Assembly (NCBI RefSeq): GCF_021026315.1
Contig: NZ_JAJNCX010000012.1
Location: 124,001-188,000 of the forward strand
Reading direction: 5' to 3'
DNA from: Rhizobium sp. C4
GTDB lineage: Bacteria; Pseudomonadota; Alphaproteobacteria; Rhizobiales; Rhizobiaceae
Length of the DNA stretch: 64,000 nucleotides
Shown: positions 44,138 to 54,432 of the stretch, piece by piece
Numbering within the stretch: the stretch's first letter is position 1
Layout: every line of letters starts with the position of its first letter
Made by a program: the position numbers and the translations under genes
The notes under the pieces: generated by a model
What the model was told of the DNA's origin: nothing
The model's input: only the letters and a program-made list of their open reading frames with translations
The model's database searches: none

Positions 44138-44410
44138 TCATCCGTAACGCCGATCGAGTTCTGTGAGGGCCATTCGAACCTCGTCGATGGAAACCGGCTC
44201 CGGTGTTCCAGGCAGATGGCGGAATGCCGGCTTCGAGTCGACGGCGTAAAAGTCCGAAGCCCAAGAAGCCAGGATGGTCCGCTTGTCGTCTGCGGAGAGT
44301 GCGGTCGCTTTCACCACGTCCAGCGGCCGCTCAATCTGAATGCCCTGAAGCAGGATCGTCGGACCCATCGCCATAGCGTTGCCGGCTGCCTGCTGGAAAG
44401 ACTCGCGCAT
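44138..44410 (-). CDS. hypothetical protein, 90 aa
   Basis: ATG 44408-44410 has GAGGAGG upstream. The sequence MRESFQQAAGNAMAMGPTIL, LQGIQIERPLDVVKATALSA, DDKRTILASWASDFYAVDSK is helical and reminiscent of small rhizobial proteins encoded beside Hsp20/GroEL. No domain is recognised. It follows the DUF982 gene by 10 bp, probably in one operon. Confidence 0.7.
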   Translation of the reverse strand: MRESFQQAAGNAMAMGPTILLQGIQIERPLDVVKATALSADDKRTILASWASDFYAVDSKPAFRHLPGTPEPVSIDEVRMALTELDRRYG

Positions 44411-44420
44411 CTCGGCCTCC

Positions 44421-44720
44421 TCAGCGAACGTGCGGCTCTTTGTCGTGCCCACGACGGGAGGCGGCAATCACGTCTGTTTCCGGTGCCAGCAGATCGTGCT
44501 TCTCAGCAAAGGCAGCAAACAGGCCGCGTGCGGTCTCGGCTTCGATCTCTCCGCGAAGGGCCGCCTGACATGCCTTCAGGGCAATGGAATGCGCCGTGTC
44601 CCTAGACGAGGCGGGCCGATCGGCAAGATGGCGGTAGGCGTCCATGACGGTATGAACCTCGGTCGGAAAGCCAAGGCCGACGAGGATAGTAACAGGTTGT
44701 CTGAACATATCGGGTTTCAT
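44421..44720 (-). CDS. DUF982 family protein
   Basis: The 99-residue protein has ILVGLGFPTEVHTVMDAYRH, LADRPASSRDTAHSIALKAC and QAALRGEIEAETARGLFAAF, the DUF982 pattern (LxVxLGFP, HxxALxACxAAL). The family is abundant in rhizobia and has no known function. GGAGAGAG precedes the ATG. Confidence 0.8.
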   Translation of the reverse strand: MKPDMFRQPVTILVGLGFPTEVHTVMDAYRHLADRPASSRDTAHSIALKACQAALRGEIEAETARGLFAAFAEKHDLLAPETDVIAASRRGHDKEPHVR

Positions 44721-44794
44721 CGCTCTCTCCTTCCCAACCCGGAATGTCGACGAGCGCCACAGCAGTGGCGCCCTTGTTCTGCGGACAATGCGGG

Positions 44795-45278
44795 TTAAGC
44801 TGCCTTTGGCGCTTCGATCTGCGCCGGAGTGACCTTTTGCGAGAGAGCCGGGTTGGTCTGGATGTCGATCTTGCGCGGTTTCAAAGCCTCGGGGATCTCA
44901 CGCACGAGATCGATCGACAGAAGGCCATTCTGCAGATCGGCGCCGTTTACCCGGACATGGTCGGCGAGCTCGAAGCGGTGCTCGAATGGCCGGCCGGCGA
45001 TGCCGCGATGCAATTAGCCGTCATTGCCCGTCTCCTGCTTCTTGCCGGTGACGGTCAGAAGGTTGGATTGGAAGGTGACGTCGAGATCATCCTGGGCAAA
45101 GCCGGCGACCGCGATCGAGATTCGGTAGCTGTCGTCACCTGTCTTGAAGATGTCATAAGGCGGCCAATCGCTGATCGAACGGGCGCGCTGAGCGTTTTCG
45201 AGTAGATTGAAGACCCGGTCGAACCCAACGGTCGAACGGAACAGGGGTGCGTAGTCGTAAGATGTTGCCATAGCCATA
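44795..45278 (-). pseudogene. Hsp20 small heat-shock protein, nonsense mutation
   Basis: The minus strand reads MAMATSYDYAPLFRSTVGFD, an alpha-crystallin domain (SYRISIAVAGFAQDDLDVTF, NLLTVTGKKQETGNDG), then TAA (45014-45016), then in frame [40 protein letters not shown] and IDIQT. Family members read [13 protein letters not shown] at this place, so a 3-base loss created a stop. Start ATG 45278 or 45272 behind AAGGAGG. The product would lack the dimerisation and IxI parts. Confidence 0.8.
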
Positions 45279-45481
45279 TCCTCCTTGAAGCAACATGGGT
45301 ACGGAAGCGCCGAAAGCGGCGCTCCCAGCAAGGCCGGCCCTGTTTTCAGCAGCTGGCGGAAATCGATTTGGTTTTTGAGAATTTCGGATTCAAGAGCATC
45401 AGCAGCAAAAATTTCAAGTGCCAACAGCCGCCGCGCGAATATCCACACACAGCCGTTCTCGCTCACAGAAGCGAGCAACAA

Positions 45482-45772
45482 TCAATGTAAGGCACGACTC
45501 ATCATTCGATACGGATGCAAAGCCTTGAACTGCGTGATCATTGCGGTCGCCTGCTCAAGCACACGTTCTGCATTTTGCACGTCGTCGCGCGCCAGCTCGT
45601 CGGCATTGACGAAAATTGCCTGGGCCATGTTGGCCGAAAGCGCGGCGAAATGGCGATGACCTTCGACGAAGGCTTCGCGTGCAGTTCCCTCCAGCATACG
45701 CGCAATATCGACAAAAACGTCTTCGCGTTCCTCAACGCTGAGATCTTTGATGATCTTGATCTTCTCGTCCAT
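45482..45772 (-). CDS. hypothetical protein, 96 aa
   Basis: Start ATG 45770-45772 gives MDEKIKIIKDLSVEEREDVF followed by VDIARMLEGTAREAFVEGHR and ADELARDDVQNAERVLEQAT. It is acidic and fully helical. No family is recognised. It lies between usg and hsp20 in a heat-shock-type cluster on the same strand. Confidence 0.6.
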   Translation of the reverse strand: MDEKIKIIKDLSVEEREDVFVDIARMLEGTAREAFVEGHRHFAALSANMAQAIFVNADELARDDVQNAERVLEQATAMITQFKALHPYRMMSRALH

Positions 45773-45868
45773 TTTCAATCTCACTCAAGATAAACGTGGG
45801 ATTTCGGCCGAGCTCGTTAAGCCTCGGCCGCGAAAGAGCTAGGAAGAGAAAATTCTCGTTTCAAGCTC

Positions 45869-46141
45869 TCAGTGCAGCTTGAGCTCGCCGTCGACGCGTC
45901 GCCATTCATTCGGCCCGATGAGGCGCCGATGGCTGTAGCGCACAGAATGCAGAGGTCCATCAAGGCTGGCCTGCCAGAAATCGAGGAACTTGTGCATTTC
46001 TGGAAAATCAGGCGCCAAATCGTAATCCTGCCAGACATAGGTTTGAAGGACGGATTCAAAATCGGGGATGCGATATAGGATATGCGCGGTGGTAAGGCCG
46101 TAGCCATTGAGTTGACGCGCAAAGTCTGATGAGAACTGCAT
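45869..46141 (-). CDS. usg: Usg family protein
   Basis: The 90-residue protein has LNGYGLTTAHILYRIPDFES, LQTYVWQDYDLAPDFPEMHK and DGPLHSVRYSHRRLIGPNEW, the signature of Usg proteins, first noted near trp genes and common in alphaproteobacteria. Function is unknown. AAAGGAG precedes the ATG. It is divergent from groES. Confidence 0.88.
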   Translation of the reverse strand: MQFSSDFARQLNGYGLTTAHILYRIPDFESVLQTYVWQDYDLAPDFPEMHKFLDFWQASLDGPLHSVRYSHRRLIGPNEWRRVDGELKLH

Positions 46142-46242
46142 GTTTCATCTCCTTTCTTGACCAACACAAGGTGGCGCAAAATTTTGCCGTCATCAACGAA
46201 TTTTTGAACGCGCCAGCGCTTTTGTGTTTCTTTTACAAACTG

Positions 46243-46269
46243 TTAGCAGCCGTCTTTCGTGAGCGCTGA
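46243..46269. promoter_or_regulatory. degenerate CIRCE (HrcA) element upstream of groES
   Basis: TTAGCAGCC-N9-GAGCGCTGA keeps the 9-base spacer of CIRCE (TTAGCACTC-N9-GAGTGCTAA) and 7 of 9 bases in each half. It lies 145 bp before the groES ATG. Binding by HrcA may be weak. Confidence 0.45.
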
Positions 46270-46413
46270 TTTTTTCTTGTCACCCTCTTGAATTCGGAAA
46301 AACCCAAAATAAATCTATGCGCGCGAACGCTCAATGAGGTTCGCACCCGCCCGGACTGGTCATCCGGTCCGGTGAGGGAACAACGTCACATTTTTTGCTC
46401 AACGGAGGAAAAC

Positions 46414-46728
46414 ATGTCGTTCCGACCGCTTCATGATCGCATTCTCGTCCGCCGGGTCGAATCCCAAGAAAAGACCAAGGGCGGCATCATTATCCCCGAT
46501 ACTGCCAAGGAAAAGCCGCAGGAAGGCGAGGTCATCGCCGTCGGGCCCGGCGCACGCAACGAAGCCGGCCAGATCCACGCGCTCGACGTCAAGGCAGGTG
46601 ATCGCATCCTGTTCGGCAAGTGGTCCGGCACCGAGATCAAGATCAACGGCGAAGACCTGCTGATCATGAAGGAAAGCGACGTCATGGGCATCATCGAGGC
46701 CCAGGCCGAGCAGAAGAAAGCCGCCTGA
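46414..46728 (+). CDS. groES: GroES co-chaperonin
   Basis: ATG 46414 behind ACGGAGG gives 104 residues. Mobile loop [20 protein letters not shown] and [16 protein letters not shown] core are typical. It caps the GroEL chamber. It forms a bicistronic operon with groEL, 59 bp downstream. Confidence 0.97.
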   Translation: MSFRPLHDRILVRRVESQEKTKGGIIIPDTAKEKPQEGEVIAVGPGARNEAGQIHALDVKAGDRILFGKWSGTEIKINGEDLLIMKESDVMGIIEAQAEQKKAA

Positions 46729-46763
46729 GGCGATCCTGTCATTGCAAACCATCAGTCAAATAG

Positions 46764-48416
<1,653 letters not shown>

Positions 48417-48429
48417 GGCAATCGATAAA

Positions 48430-48460
48430 GGCCCGCCCCACCCTCGAGGGGCGGGCCATT
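48430..48460 (+). terminator. rho-independent-like terminator after groEL
   Basis: GGCCCGCCCC and GGGGCGGGCC form a perfect 10-bp stem with an 8-base loop, starting 14 bases after the groEL stop and followed by ATTT. Confidence 0.75.
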
Positions 48461-48952
48461 TCATGGCCCTCAGTTCCATCGATTAACATCACTGGAGCCA
48501 GGCCGTGGGAAAACCCACCATCGCATCTGAATCGCCGGAAGCGATGGCAGCATGCGCGGCCGGGTACGTGCTGGATCCGTACGATACTTTAGGCACATCA
48601 GTGTCACGGCATCTGGGACCAGCAACACGTCCCGGGAACTGCGTCACGCCTTGAGTAGATTTGAACCGTTGGCTCTCAGGTTGAACTGCCCAAGGCGCTG
48701 ATAAAATTTGGCTTTGCCGCATAAAGTGTATTTATGGAACTGAAGCACCAGCTGGCGAAAATGAGACGCGCCTTCAGGCGAAACAGCTCACGACGTGGCA
48801 CGGCACGACCGGCTTCAGCGTCTTTGATTTCCGTGACGGTGAGGCCTGTCAGTAAAAATACCTGCGTTAGGCCGCATCCCGCCGCCACCCTTAGCTTGCG
48901 ATTTTCACGCGGCATATCACTCTCATCGGTTACGGACATCTTACTCTCCACG
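48461..48952. other. gene-poor stretch with dispersed repeat copy
   Basis: No gene is supported. A 91-codon minus-strand frame (48676-48951) has no clear ribosome site or domain. Dispersed repeat copy D is at 48643-48666. Confidence 0.4.
48643..48666. repeat. dispersed repeat, copy D
   Basis: GTCACGCCTTGAGTAGATTT then GAAC; the most diverged copy, sharing CACGCCTTGA with copy B and the GATTTGAAC end. Confidence 0.45.
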
Positions 48953-51900
48953 TTAAATGGCGAACGTCGTGATCAAATCCCTCGTTTCTATCTGGTCGCC
49001 GACTTTGACCAGAACTTCCGAAATGGTGCCGTCTTTATCAGCGTGCAGCGCCGTTTCCATCTTCATCGATTCGATGGAGAGCAGCACATCGCCCGCCTTC
49101 ACTTTCTGGCCGGCAGCGACGAAGACGCGGGAAATGACGCCCGGCATCGGCGCGCCGAGTTGCGCTGCATTGCCGGTTTCAGCCTTCCGGCGTGCAATGC
49201 TTGACGCGGCGCTACTGCGATCCGGCACCTTGATGCGGCGCGGCTGGCCGTTCAGCTCGAAGAAGACGGTGACAAGGCCTTGCGCGTCGGCGGCGCTGGC
49301 CGCCTGGTTGACGATAACAAGCGTCTTACCGCGCTCGATTTCCGCGAACAGCTCCTCGGCGTCTGCCATGCCGTAGAAATAAGCAGGCGTCGGCAAAACC
49401 GAGACCGGGCCGTAGGTATCGGCTGTCAGCGCGAAATCGGTAAAGACCTTCGGATACATAAGGTAGGACGCGAATTCGAAGTCATCGACTGTCCGGCCGA
49501 GCTTGTCCTCGATCACCTTGCGCTCGGCTTCCAGATCGGCTTCCTTCAGCAGCGAGCCCGGGCGCTCGGTATAGGGCTTGTCGCCCTTCAACGCCTTCTT
49601 CTGCAACGCTTCCGGCCATCCGCCCGGAGGCTGACCCAGATCGCCGCGCAGCATGGAGACGACCGAGTCCGGGAAGGCGATATCACGGCCCGGATTTTCG
49701 ACATCCTCGACGGTGAGATCCTGGCTCACCATCGTCAGCGCCATATCGCCAACCACCTTGGAAGAGGGCGTGACCTTGACGATATCGCCGAATATCTGGT
49801 TGACGTCGGCATAGGTCTGGGCCACTTCGTTCCAGCGGGTTTCGAGACCCAGCGAACGTGCCTGTTCCTTGAGGTTGGTGAACTGGCCGCCCGGCATTTC
49901 ATGAAGATAGACTTCGGAAGCCGGACCCTTGAGGTCGCTTTCGAAGGCCGCATATTGGTGGCGCACTGCTTCCCAATAGAAGGAGATGCGGCGGATCCAT
50001 TCCGGATTTAGACCGGAGTCACGTTCGGTACCCGACAGTGCTTCGACAATCGAACCAAGGCAGGGCTGCGAGGTATTGCCGGAGAAGGCATCCATGGCCG
50101 CATCCACGGCATCGACGCCGGAATCGATCGCGGCGAGAACCGTTGCGGCTGAGATGCCTGACGTATCATGCGTGTGGAAATGGATCGGCAGGCTCGTCGC
50201 CTCGCGCAGCGCCTTGAACAGCACACGGGCAGCGGCAGGCTTCAGAAGCCCTGCCATGTCCTTCAGCGCGATGATATGCGCACCGGCCTTTTCCAGTTCT
50301 TCCGCCAGCGAGACATAGTATTTCAGATCATACTTCGGGCGAGCAATGTTCAAGAGATCGCCGGTGTAGCAGATCGTTGCCTCGCAGAGCTTGTTCTCTT
50401 CCTGAATGGCGTCCATGGAGACGCGCATGTTCTCCACCCAGTTCAGGCAGTCGAACACGCGGAAGAGATCGATGCCACCCTTCGCCACCTGGCGTACGAA
50501 GTACTTCACCACATTGTCCGGATAGTTGGTGTAGCCAACGCCGTTTGCACCCCGCAGCAGCATTTGCAGCAGAAAGTTTGGTGCGCCTTCGCGGATCAGC
50601 GCCAAACGCTCCCACGGATCTTCCGTCAGGAAGCGCATGGACACGTCAAAGGTCGCACCACCCCAGCATTCCAGCGAGAAGAGGTTGGGCAGTGCCTTGG
50701 CATAGACGGGTGCGATGCGGGCAATGTCGAAGGTGCGCATGCGGGTGGCGAGCAGCGACTGGTGACCGTCGCGCATGGTCGTGTCGGTCAGCAGCACGGG
50801 CTTTTCATTGCGCATCCATTCCGCAAACGCCTTGGGTCCCAGCTCATCGAACTTCTGCTTGGTGCCGGCCTGCACCTCGGCTTCGATGTAAGGAACAACC
50901 GGCTTCGGCGCCTTGTCTGATGGCTTCGGACGGCCCTTGGTTTCCGGATGACCATTGACGGTCACATCCGCGAGATAGGTCAAAAGCTTGGTCGCACGGT
51001 CCTGGCGCTTCACCTGCTGGAAGAGCTCCGGCGTCGTGTCGATAAAGCGAGTCGTATAGGAATTGTCGCGAAAACTCGGGTGACCGATGATCGCTTCCAG
51101 GAATGTGAGATTGGTTGCCACGCCGCGAATACGGAACTCGCGCAGAGCACGATCCATGCGGCTGATCGCTTCGTGCGGTGTACCGCCAGACGCCGTGACC
51201 TTCACCAGCAGCGGATCGTAATGGCGGGTGATGATCGCGCCCGTATAGGCCGTGCCACCATCGAGACGAATGCCAAAACCGGCTGCAGAACGATAGGCGG
51301 TGATGCGGCCATAATCCGGGATCAAGTTCTGTTCCGGATCTTCCGTCGTAATGCGGCACTGCAACGCATGGCCGTTGAGGCGGATGCTCTCCTGGGCAGG
51401 CACGCCGGATTCCGGCTTGCCGATGGCCGCCCCTTCCAGAATGTGGATCTGCGCCTTGACGATATCGATGCCGGTGACGACTTCCGTGACCGTATGCTCG
51501 ACCTGAATGCGCGGGTTCACTTCGATGAAGTAGAATTTACCGGTATCTGCATCCATCAGATATTCGACGGTGCCGGCGCCGATATAGTTCGTTGCAGCGG
51601 CAATCTTCAGGGAGTAGCCGGCCAGTTCCTGCCGCTGTGCCTCCGAGAGGTAAGGGGCCGGTGCGCGCTCCACCACCTTCTGGTTACGGCGCTGGATGGA
51701 GCAGTCACGCTCGAAGAGATGAACCACATTACCATGCGTGTCGCCCAACACCTGGCTTTCCACGTGGCGTGCACGCTCCACCAGCTTTTCCAGATAAACT
51801 TCATCCTTGCCGAAGGCGGCCATGGCTTCGCGCTTGGCTTCAGTGACTTCCTTGGCAAGATCGGCCTCTGAGCGGATGACGCGCATGCCGCGCCCGCCAC

Positions 51901-52411
51901 CTCCCCAGGAGGCCTTCAGCATGACGGGATAGCCTATCTCGGCAGCCATCTTCTTCACGGTCTCGATATTATCCGGCAGCGGCTCAGTGGCCGGAACAAC
52001 AGGCACGCCAACGGAAATAGCTAGATTGCGGGCAGCGACCTTGTTGCCCAGTTGGCGCATGGTATCGGCAGTCGGGCCGATGAAAATGATGCCTGCATCG
52101 TTGCAGGCCTCTACAAATTCAGGGCTTTCAGACAGAAGGCCGTATCCCGGATGGATCGCGTCGGCACCGGACAGTTTTGCAACGCGGATCACTTCCGGAA
52201 TGGAGAGGTAGCTTTCGATCGGCCCAAGGTCACGCGCCAGATTTGGGCCGCGACCGACTTGATAGCTCTCATCCGCTTTGAACCGATGGAGTGAGAGTTT
52301 ATCCTCCTCCGCCCAGATCGCGACCGTTTTTATGCCCAATTCATTGGCCGCGCGGAACACGCGAATAGCGATTTCGGACCGGTTGGCGACAAGAATCTTC
52401 GATATGACCAT
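48953..52411 (-). CDS. pyc: pyruvate carboxylase
   Basis: The 1152-residue protein is full length. It has a biotin carboxylase domain (residues 1-450: KILVANRSEIAIRVFRAANE, ASWGGGGRGMRV), a carboxyltransferase domain (about 550-850: LLTDTTMRDGHQSLLATRMR, CWGGATFDVSMRFL) and a C-terminal biotinyl domain with lysine in SIESMKMETALHA. It makes oxaloacetate from pyruvate, bicarbonate and ATP. A monocistronic gene with no visible partner; its presence suggests that at least this part of the window belongs to a stable replicon. Confidence 0.97.
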   Translation of the reverse strand: MVISKILVANRSEIAIRVFRAANELGIKTVAIWAEEDKLSLHRFKADESYQVGRGPNLARDLGPIESYLSIPEVIRVAKLSGADAIHPGYGLLSESPEFVEACNDAGIIFIGPTADTMRQLGNKVAARNLAISVGVPVVPATEPLPDNIETVKKMAAEIGYPVMLKASWGGGGRGMRVIRSEADLAKEVTEAKREAMAAFGKDEVYLEKLVERARHVESQVLGDTHGNVVHLFERDCSIQRRNQKVVERAPAPYLSEAQRQELAGYSLKIAAATNYIGAGTVEYLMDADTGKFYFIEVNPRIQVEHTVTEVVTGIDIVKAQIHILEGAAIGKPESGVPAQESIRLNGHALQCRITTEDPEQNLIPDYGRITAYRSAAGFGIRLDGGTAYTGAIITRHYDPLLVKVTASGGTPHEAISRMDRALREFRIRGVATNLTFLEAIIGHPSFRDNSYTTRFIDTTPELFQQVKRQDRATKLLTYLADVTVNGHPETKGRPKPSDKAPKPVVPYIEAEVQAGTKQKFDELGPKAFAEWMRNEKPVLLTDTTMRDGHQSLLATRMRTFDIARIAPVYAKALPNLFSLECWGGATFDVSMRFLTEDPWERLALIREGAPNFLLQMLLRGANGVGYTNYPDNVVKYFVRQVAKGGIDLFRVFDCLNWVENMRVSMDAIQEENKLCEATICYTGDLLNIARPKYDLKYYVSLAEELEKAGAHIIALKDMAGLLKPAAARVLFKALREATSLPIHFHTHDTSGISAATVLAAIDSGVDAVDAAMDAFSGNTSQPCLGSIVEALSGTERDSGLNPEWIRRISFYWEAVRHQYAAFESDLKGPASEVYLHEMPGGQFTNLKEQARSLGLETRWNEVAQTYADVNQIFGDIVKVTPSSKVVGDMALTMVSQDLTVEDVENPGRDIAFPDSVVSMLRGDLGQPPGGWPEALQKKALKGDKPYTERPGSLLKEADLEAERKVIEDKLGRTVDDFEFASYLMYPKVFTDFALTADTYGPVSVLPTPAYFYGMADAEELFAEIERGKTLVIVNQAASAADAQGLVTVFFELNGQPRRIKVPDRSSAASSIARRKAETGNAAQLGAPMPGVISRVFVAAGQKVKAGDVLLSIESMKMETALHADKDGTISEVLVKVGDQIETRDLITTFAI

Positions 52412-52659
52412 GTGTTTCCTTCCGGGTGATTCGCCAGCAACAGTTTTTCGGGCTCCCGACGCTATTGATCGCCCAAGTGCATCGAAACCTTGATTTTCGT
52501 CGTGCAGATGGAGCGAGATCGTCCGAGGTGGCCTTTTACAATTGGTTCTACGCTTCGAAGGTTGGGCCTGCCGAAAGTTAAAGAGCAGCTACGAAATGTC
52601 ACTATCGCGGCATTGACCTGAACGAAGTGACGCAGACCGCGGAGCCACCGATAAGAGCT

Positions 52660-53523
52660 TCATCCCGTTGTACCAAAGGTCCCCAGGCGACCTACAACTT
52701 GTTTACGTGCGGCAGTCGACACTTCAAAGAAACCATTGTTCCAGATCGCTACCTGAAGAGTTTCGCCAGGATAGACTGGGCTTGAGAAGCGCATCCCGAT
52801 TGACCGCATCCGCTCGGGTTGACCGTTGAACGCGGCTTCCGCAAGCAGGAACGTCGCTATTCCGAACGTACACAGGCCCTGTAGGATTGGACCTGGAAAG
52901 CCCGCATTTGCTGCGATCGTTGGATCGAGATGCAGGGGATTGCTATCACCGTTCAATGCGTAGATGAGCGCCTGTTGCGGCAGTGTAGCGAACTCGACGA
53001 CAATGTCGGCTGGATCATCCGGTCGTGTCGCCGGCTTGTTGCCCGCCAGGTCTTCGCCACCGAAGCCGCCGCACTTTCTAAGAACGGTTGTCCGACGGAG
53101 ACTCGCAAGGCGCACCTCCGTCCTGGCATCGATGAGATCTGTGATCGTCTCAAGGATTGCATCTTTGCCTTCGCCCTTATCGAGCAATCTGCCGATCCGG
53201 CTTTGTGAAACAATATCAGCCTCCGCCGGAAGCGGTCCATCGAGTTCGACCGTCTGCTCGCCATGCAGCGCGCAGCGAGGATCGACCCCACTGTCAGGAT
53301 GCTCAAGCCAGAAACCGGGATGTGCCATGACGGTCGCCATCGAAGGCAGGGTGGCAAGATTGTCCCTCTGCTGGACGTATTTGAGCTCTTCGGGCGCAAG
53401 ATGGTGCGAGCCGATGCCGATCGACAAATTGTAGAAAAGCGTGTCCGCGTAGGTCCAATTTTCCCTGATCTCGGGGATCGAGAACTTCCGCAGCTTTTCG
53501 GGGTCGAGGGCACTAAACCCCAT
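52660..53523 (-). CDS. MaoC-family enoyl-CoA hydratase (hydratase 2, MFE-2-like)
   Basis: ATG 53521-53523 overlaps the SDR stop (TGATG) and gives 287 residues. The N-terminal hot-dog (TLFYNLSIGIGSHHL) is a MFE-2-type half; the C-terminal half has the hydratase 2 motif NGDSNPLHLDPTIAANAGFP with the catalytic Asp and His. It hydrates 2-enoyl-CoAs to (R)-3-hydroxyacyl-CoAs. With the SDR upstream it corresponds to the two activities of eukaryotic multifunctional enzyme 2, here as two genes. Last gene of the catabolic operon. Confidence 0.85.
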   Translation of the reverse strand: MGFSALDPEKLRKFSIPEIRENWTYADTLFYNLSIGIGSHHLAPEELKYVQQRDNLATLPSMATVMAHPGFWLEHPDSGVDPRCALHGEQTVELDGPLPAEADIVSQSRIGRLLDKGEGKDAILETITDLIDARTEVRLASLRRTTVLRKCGGFGGEDLAGNKPATRPDDPADIVVEFATLPQQALIYALNGDSNPLHLDPTIAANAGFPGPILQGLCTFGIATFLLAEAAFNGQPERMRSIGMRFSSPVYPGETLQVAIWNNGFFEVSTAARKQVVGRLGTFGTTG

Positions 53524-54428
53524 CAGACCGGGTCCCAGCTGAATACGTCCTGCGAACGGTCGAGCGGATAGAAGCTGCCGCGAAATGCCGGCATCGCACG
53601 ATCGGCGATCGTCTGTACGGTCCATCCGCTGTCGGCATGCATAGAACGGATCGGACGGATCTGACTCATCAAGAACACTTCGTTCGCGCGCACCGCGAAA
53701 ATCTGCCCCGAGACGTCAGAAGCGCTATCCGTCAGCAGATAGGCGACAAGAGGCGCTATCTTAGCCGGTTCCATCGCCTGCAACCGTTTGACGCGCTCCC
53801 CCGCTTCGGCTCCTTCTGTCGGGATCGAGCCAATCATCCTGCTCGAGGCAAATGGCGATACGCAATTGGAACGAACGTGGTAGCGTTCCATGTCCATCGC
53901 GATCGATTTCGACAGAGCAACTATGCCCATCTTCGCAGCTGAGTAATTAGCTTGGGCGAGGTTGCCGATCAGCCCTGAGGTCGACACGAAATGCACATAG
54001 GCGCCGGACTGCTGTTGCTTGAAATGCTGCGCGGCTGCCCGTGCCATGTAGAAGGAGCCGTGGAGATGGACGTCGATCACCGCCCGCCACTCTTCCGGTT
54101 CCATATTGAAGAAAAATCGGTCGCGCAGGATGCCGGCATTGTTTACGAGCCCATCGATACGACCGAAATTATCAAGTGCCGCAGCAACAATGTTTTGCGC
54201 CTGGCCCCAATCGCTGACGCTGCCGAAATGCGCGACGGCGCTGCCGCCGTTCCTCCTGATTTCCTCGACCACTGCAGCTGCCGGTCCCTGATCCTGTCCC
54301 TGCCCGTCCAAAGCCGCTCCCAGGTCGTTGACCACGACCGAGGCGCCCTGTCGTGCGATTTCCAACGCAAGTTCGCGACCGATTCCACGGCCCGCACCGG
54401 TTACAACGACCACCTTGCCTTCAAGCAT
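53523..54428 (-). CDS. SDR-family (R)-3-hydroxyacyl-CoA dehydrogenase-like
   Basis: ATG 54426-54428 behind GGAGGAA gives 301 residues. The NAD site is VVVTGAGRGIGRELAL, NNAG is in LVNNAGILRDRFFFNM, and the catalytic YSAAK is in ANYSAAKMGIVAL. The phrase VVVNDLGAALDG is typical of the dehydrogenase half of MFE-2. It should oxidise the hydroxyacyl-CoA formed by the neighbouring hydratase. Stop and start overlap by one base. Confidence 0.87.
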   Translation of the reverse strand: MLEGKVVVVTGAGRGIGRELALEIARQGASVVVNDLGAALDGQGQDQGPAAAVVEEIRRNGGSAVAHFGSVSDWGQAQNIVAAALDNFGRIDGLVNNAGILRDRFFFNMEPEEWRAVIDVHLHGSFYMARAAAQHFKQQQSGAYVHFVSTSGLIGNLAQANYSAAKMGIVALSKSIAMDMERYHVRSNCVSPFASSRMIGSIPTEGAEAGERVKRLQAMEPAKIAPLVAYLLTDSASDVSGQIFAVRANEVFLMSQIRPIRSMHADSGWTVQTIADRAMPAFRGSFYPLDRSQDVFSWDPV

Positions 54429-54432
54429 CTGC

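Noticed and set aside
46287..46319. Sigma-32 (RpoH) promoter ahead of groES starting at CTTGAA.
   Set aside because: No matching -10 at the right distance; only the degenerate CIRCE is supported.
48676..48951. 91-codon minus-strand frame next to pyc.
   Set aside because: Neither a clear ribosome site nor a recognisable fold; the composition looks non-coding.
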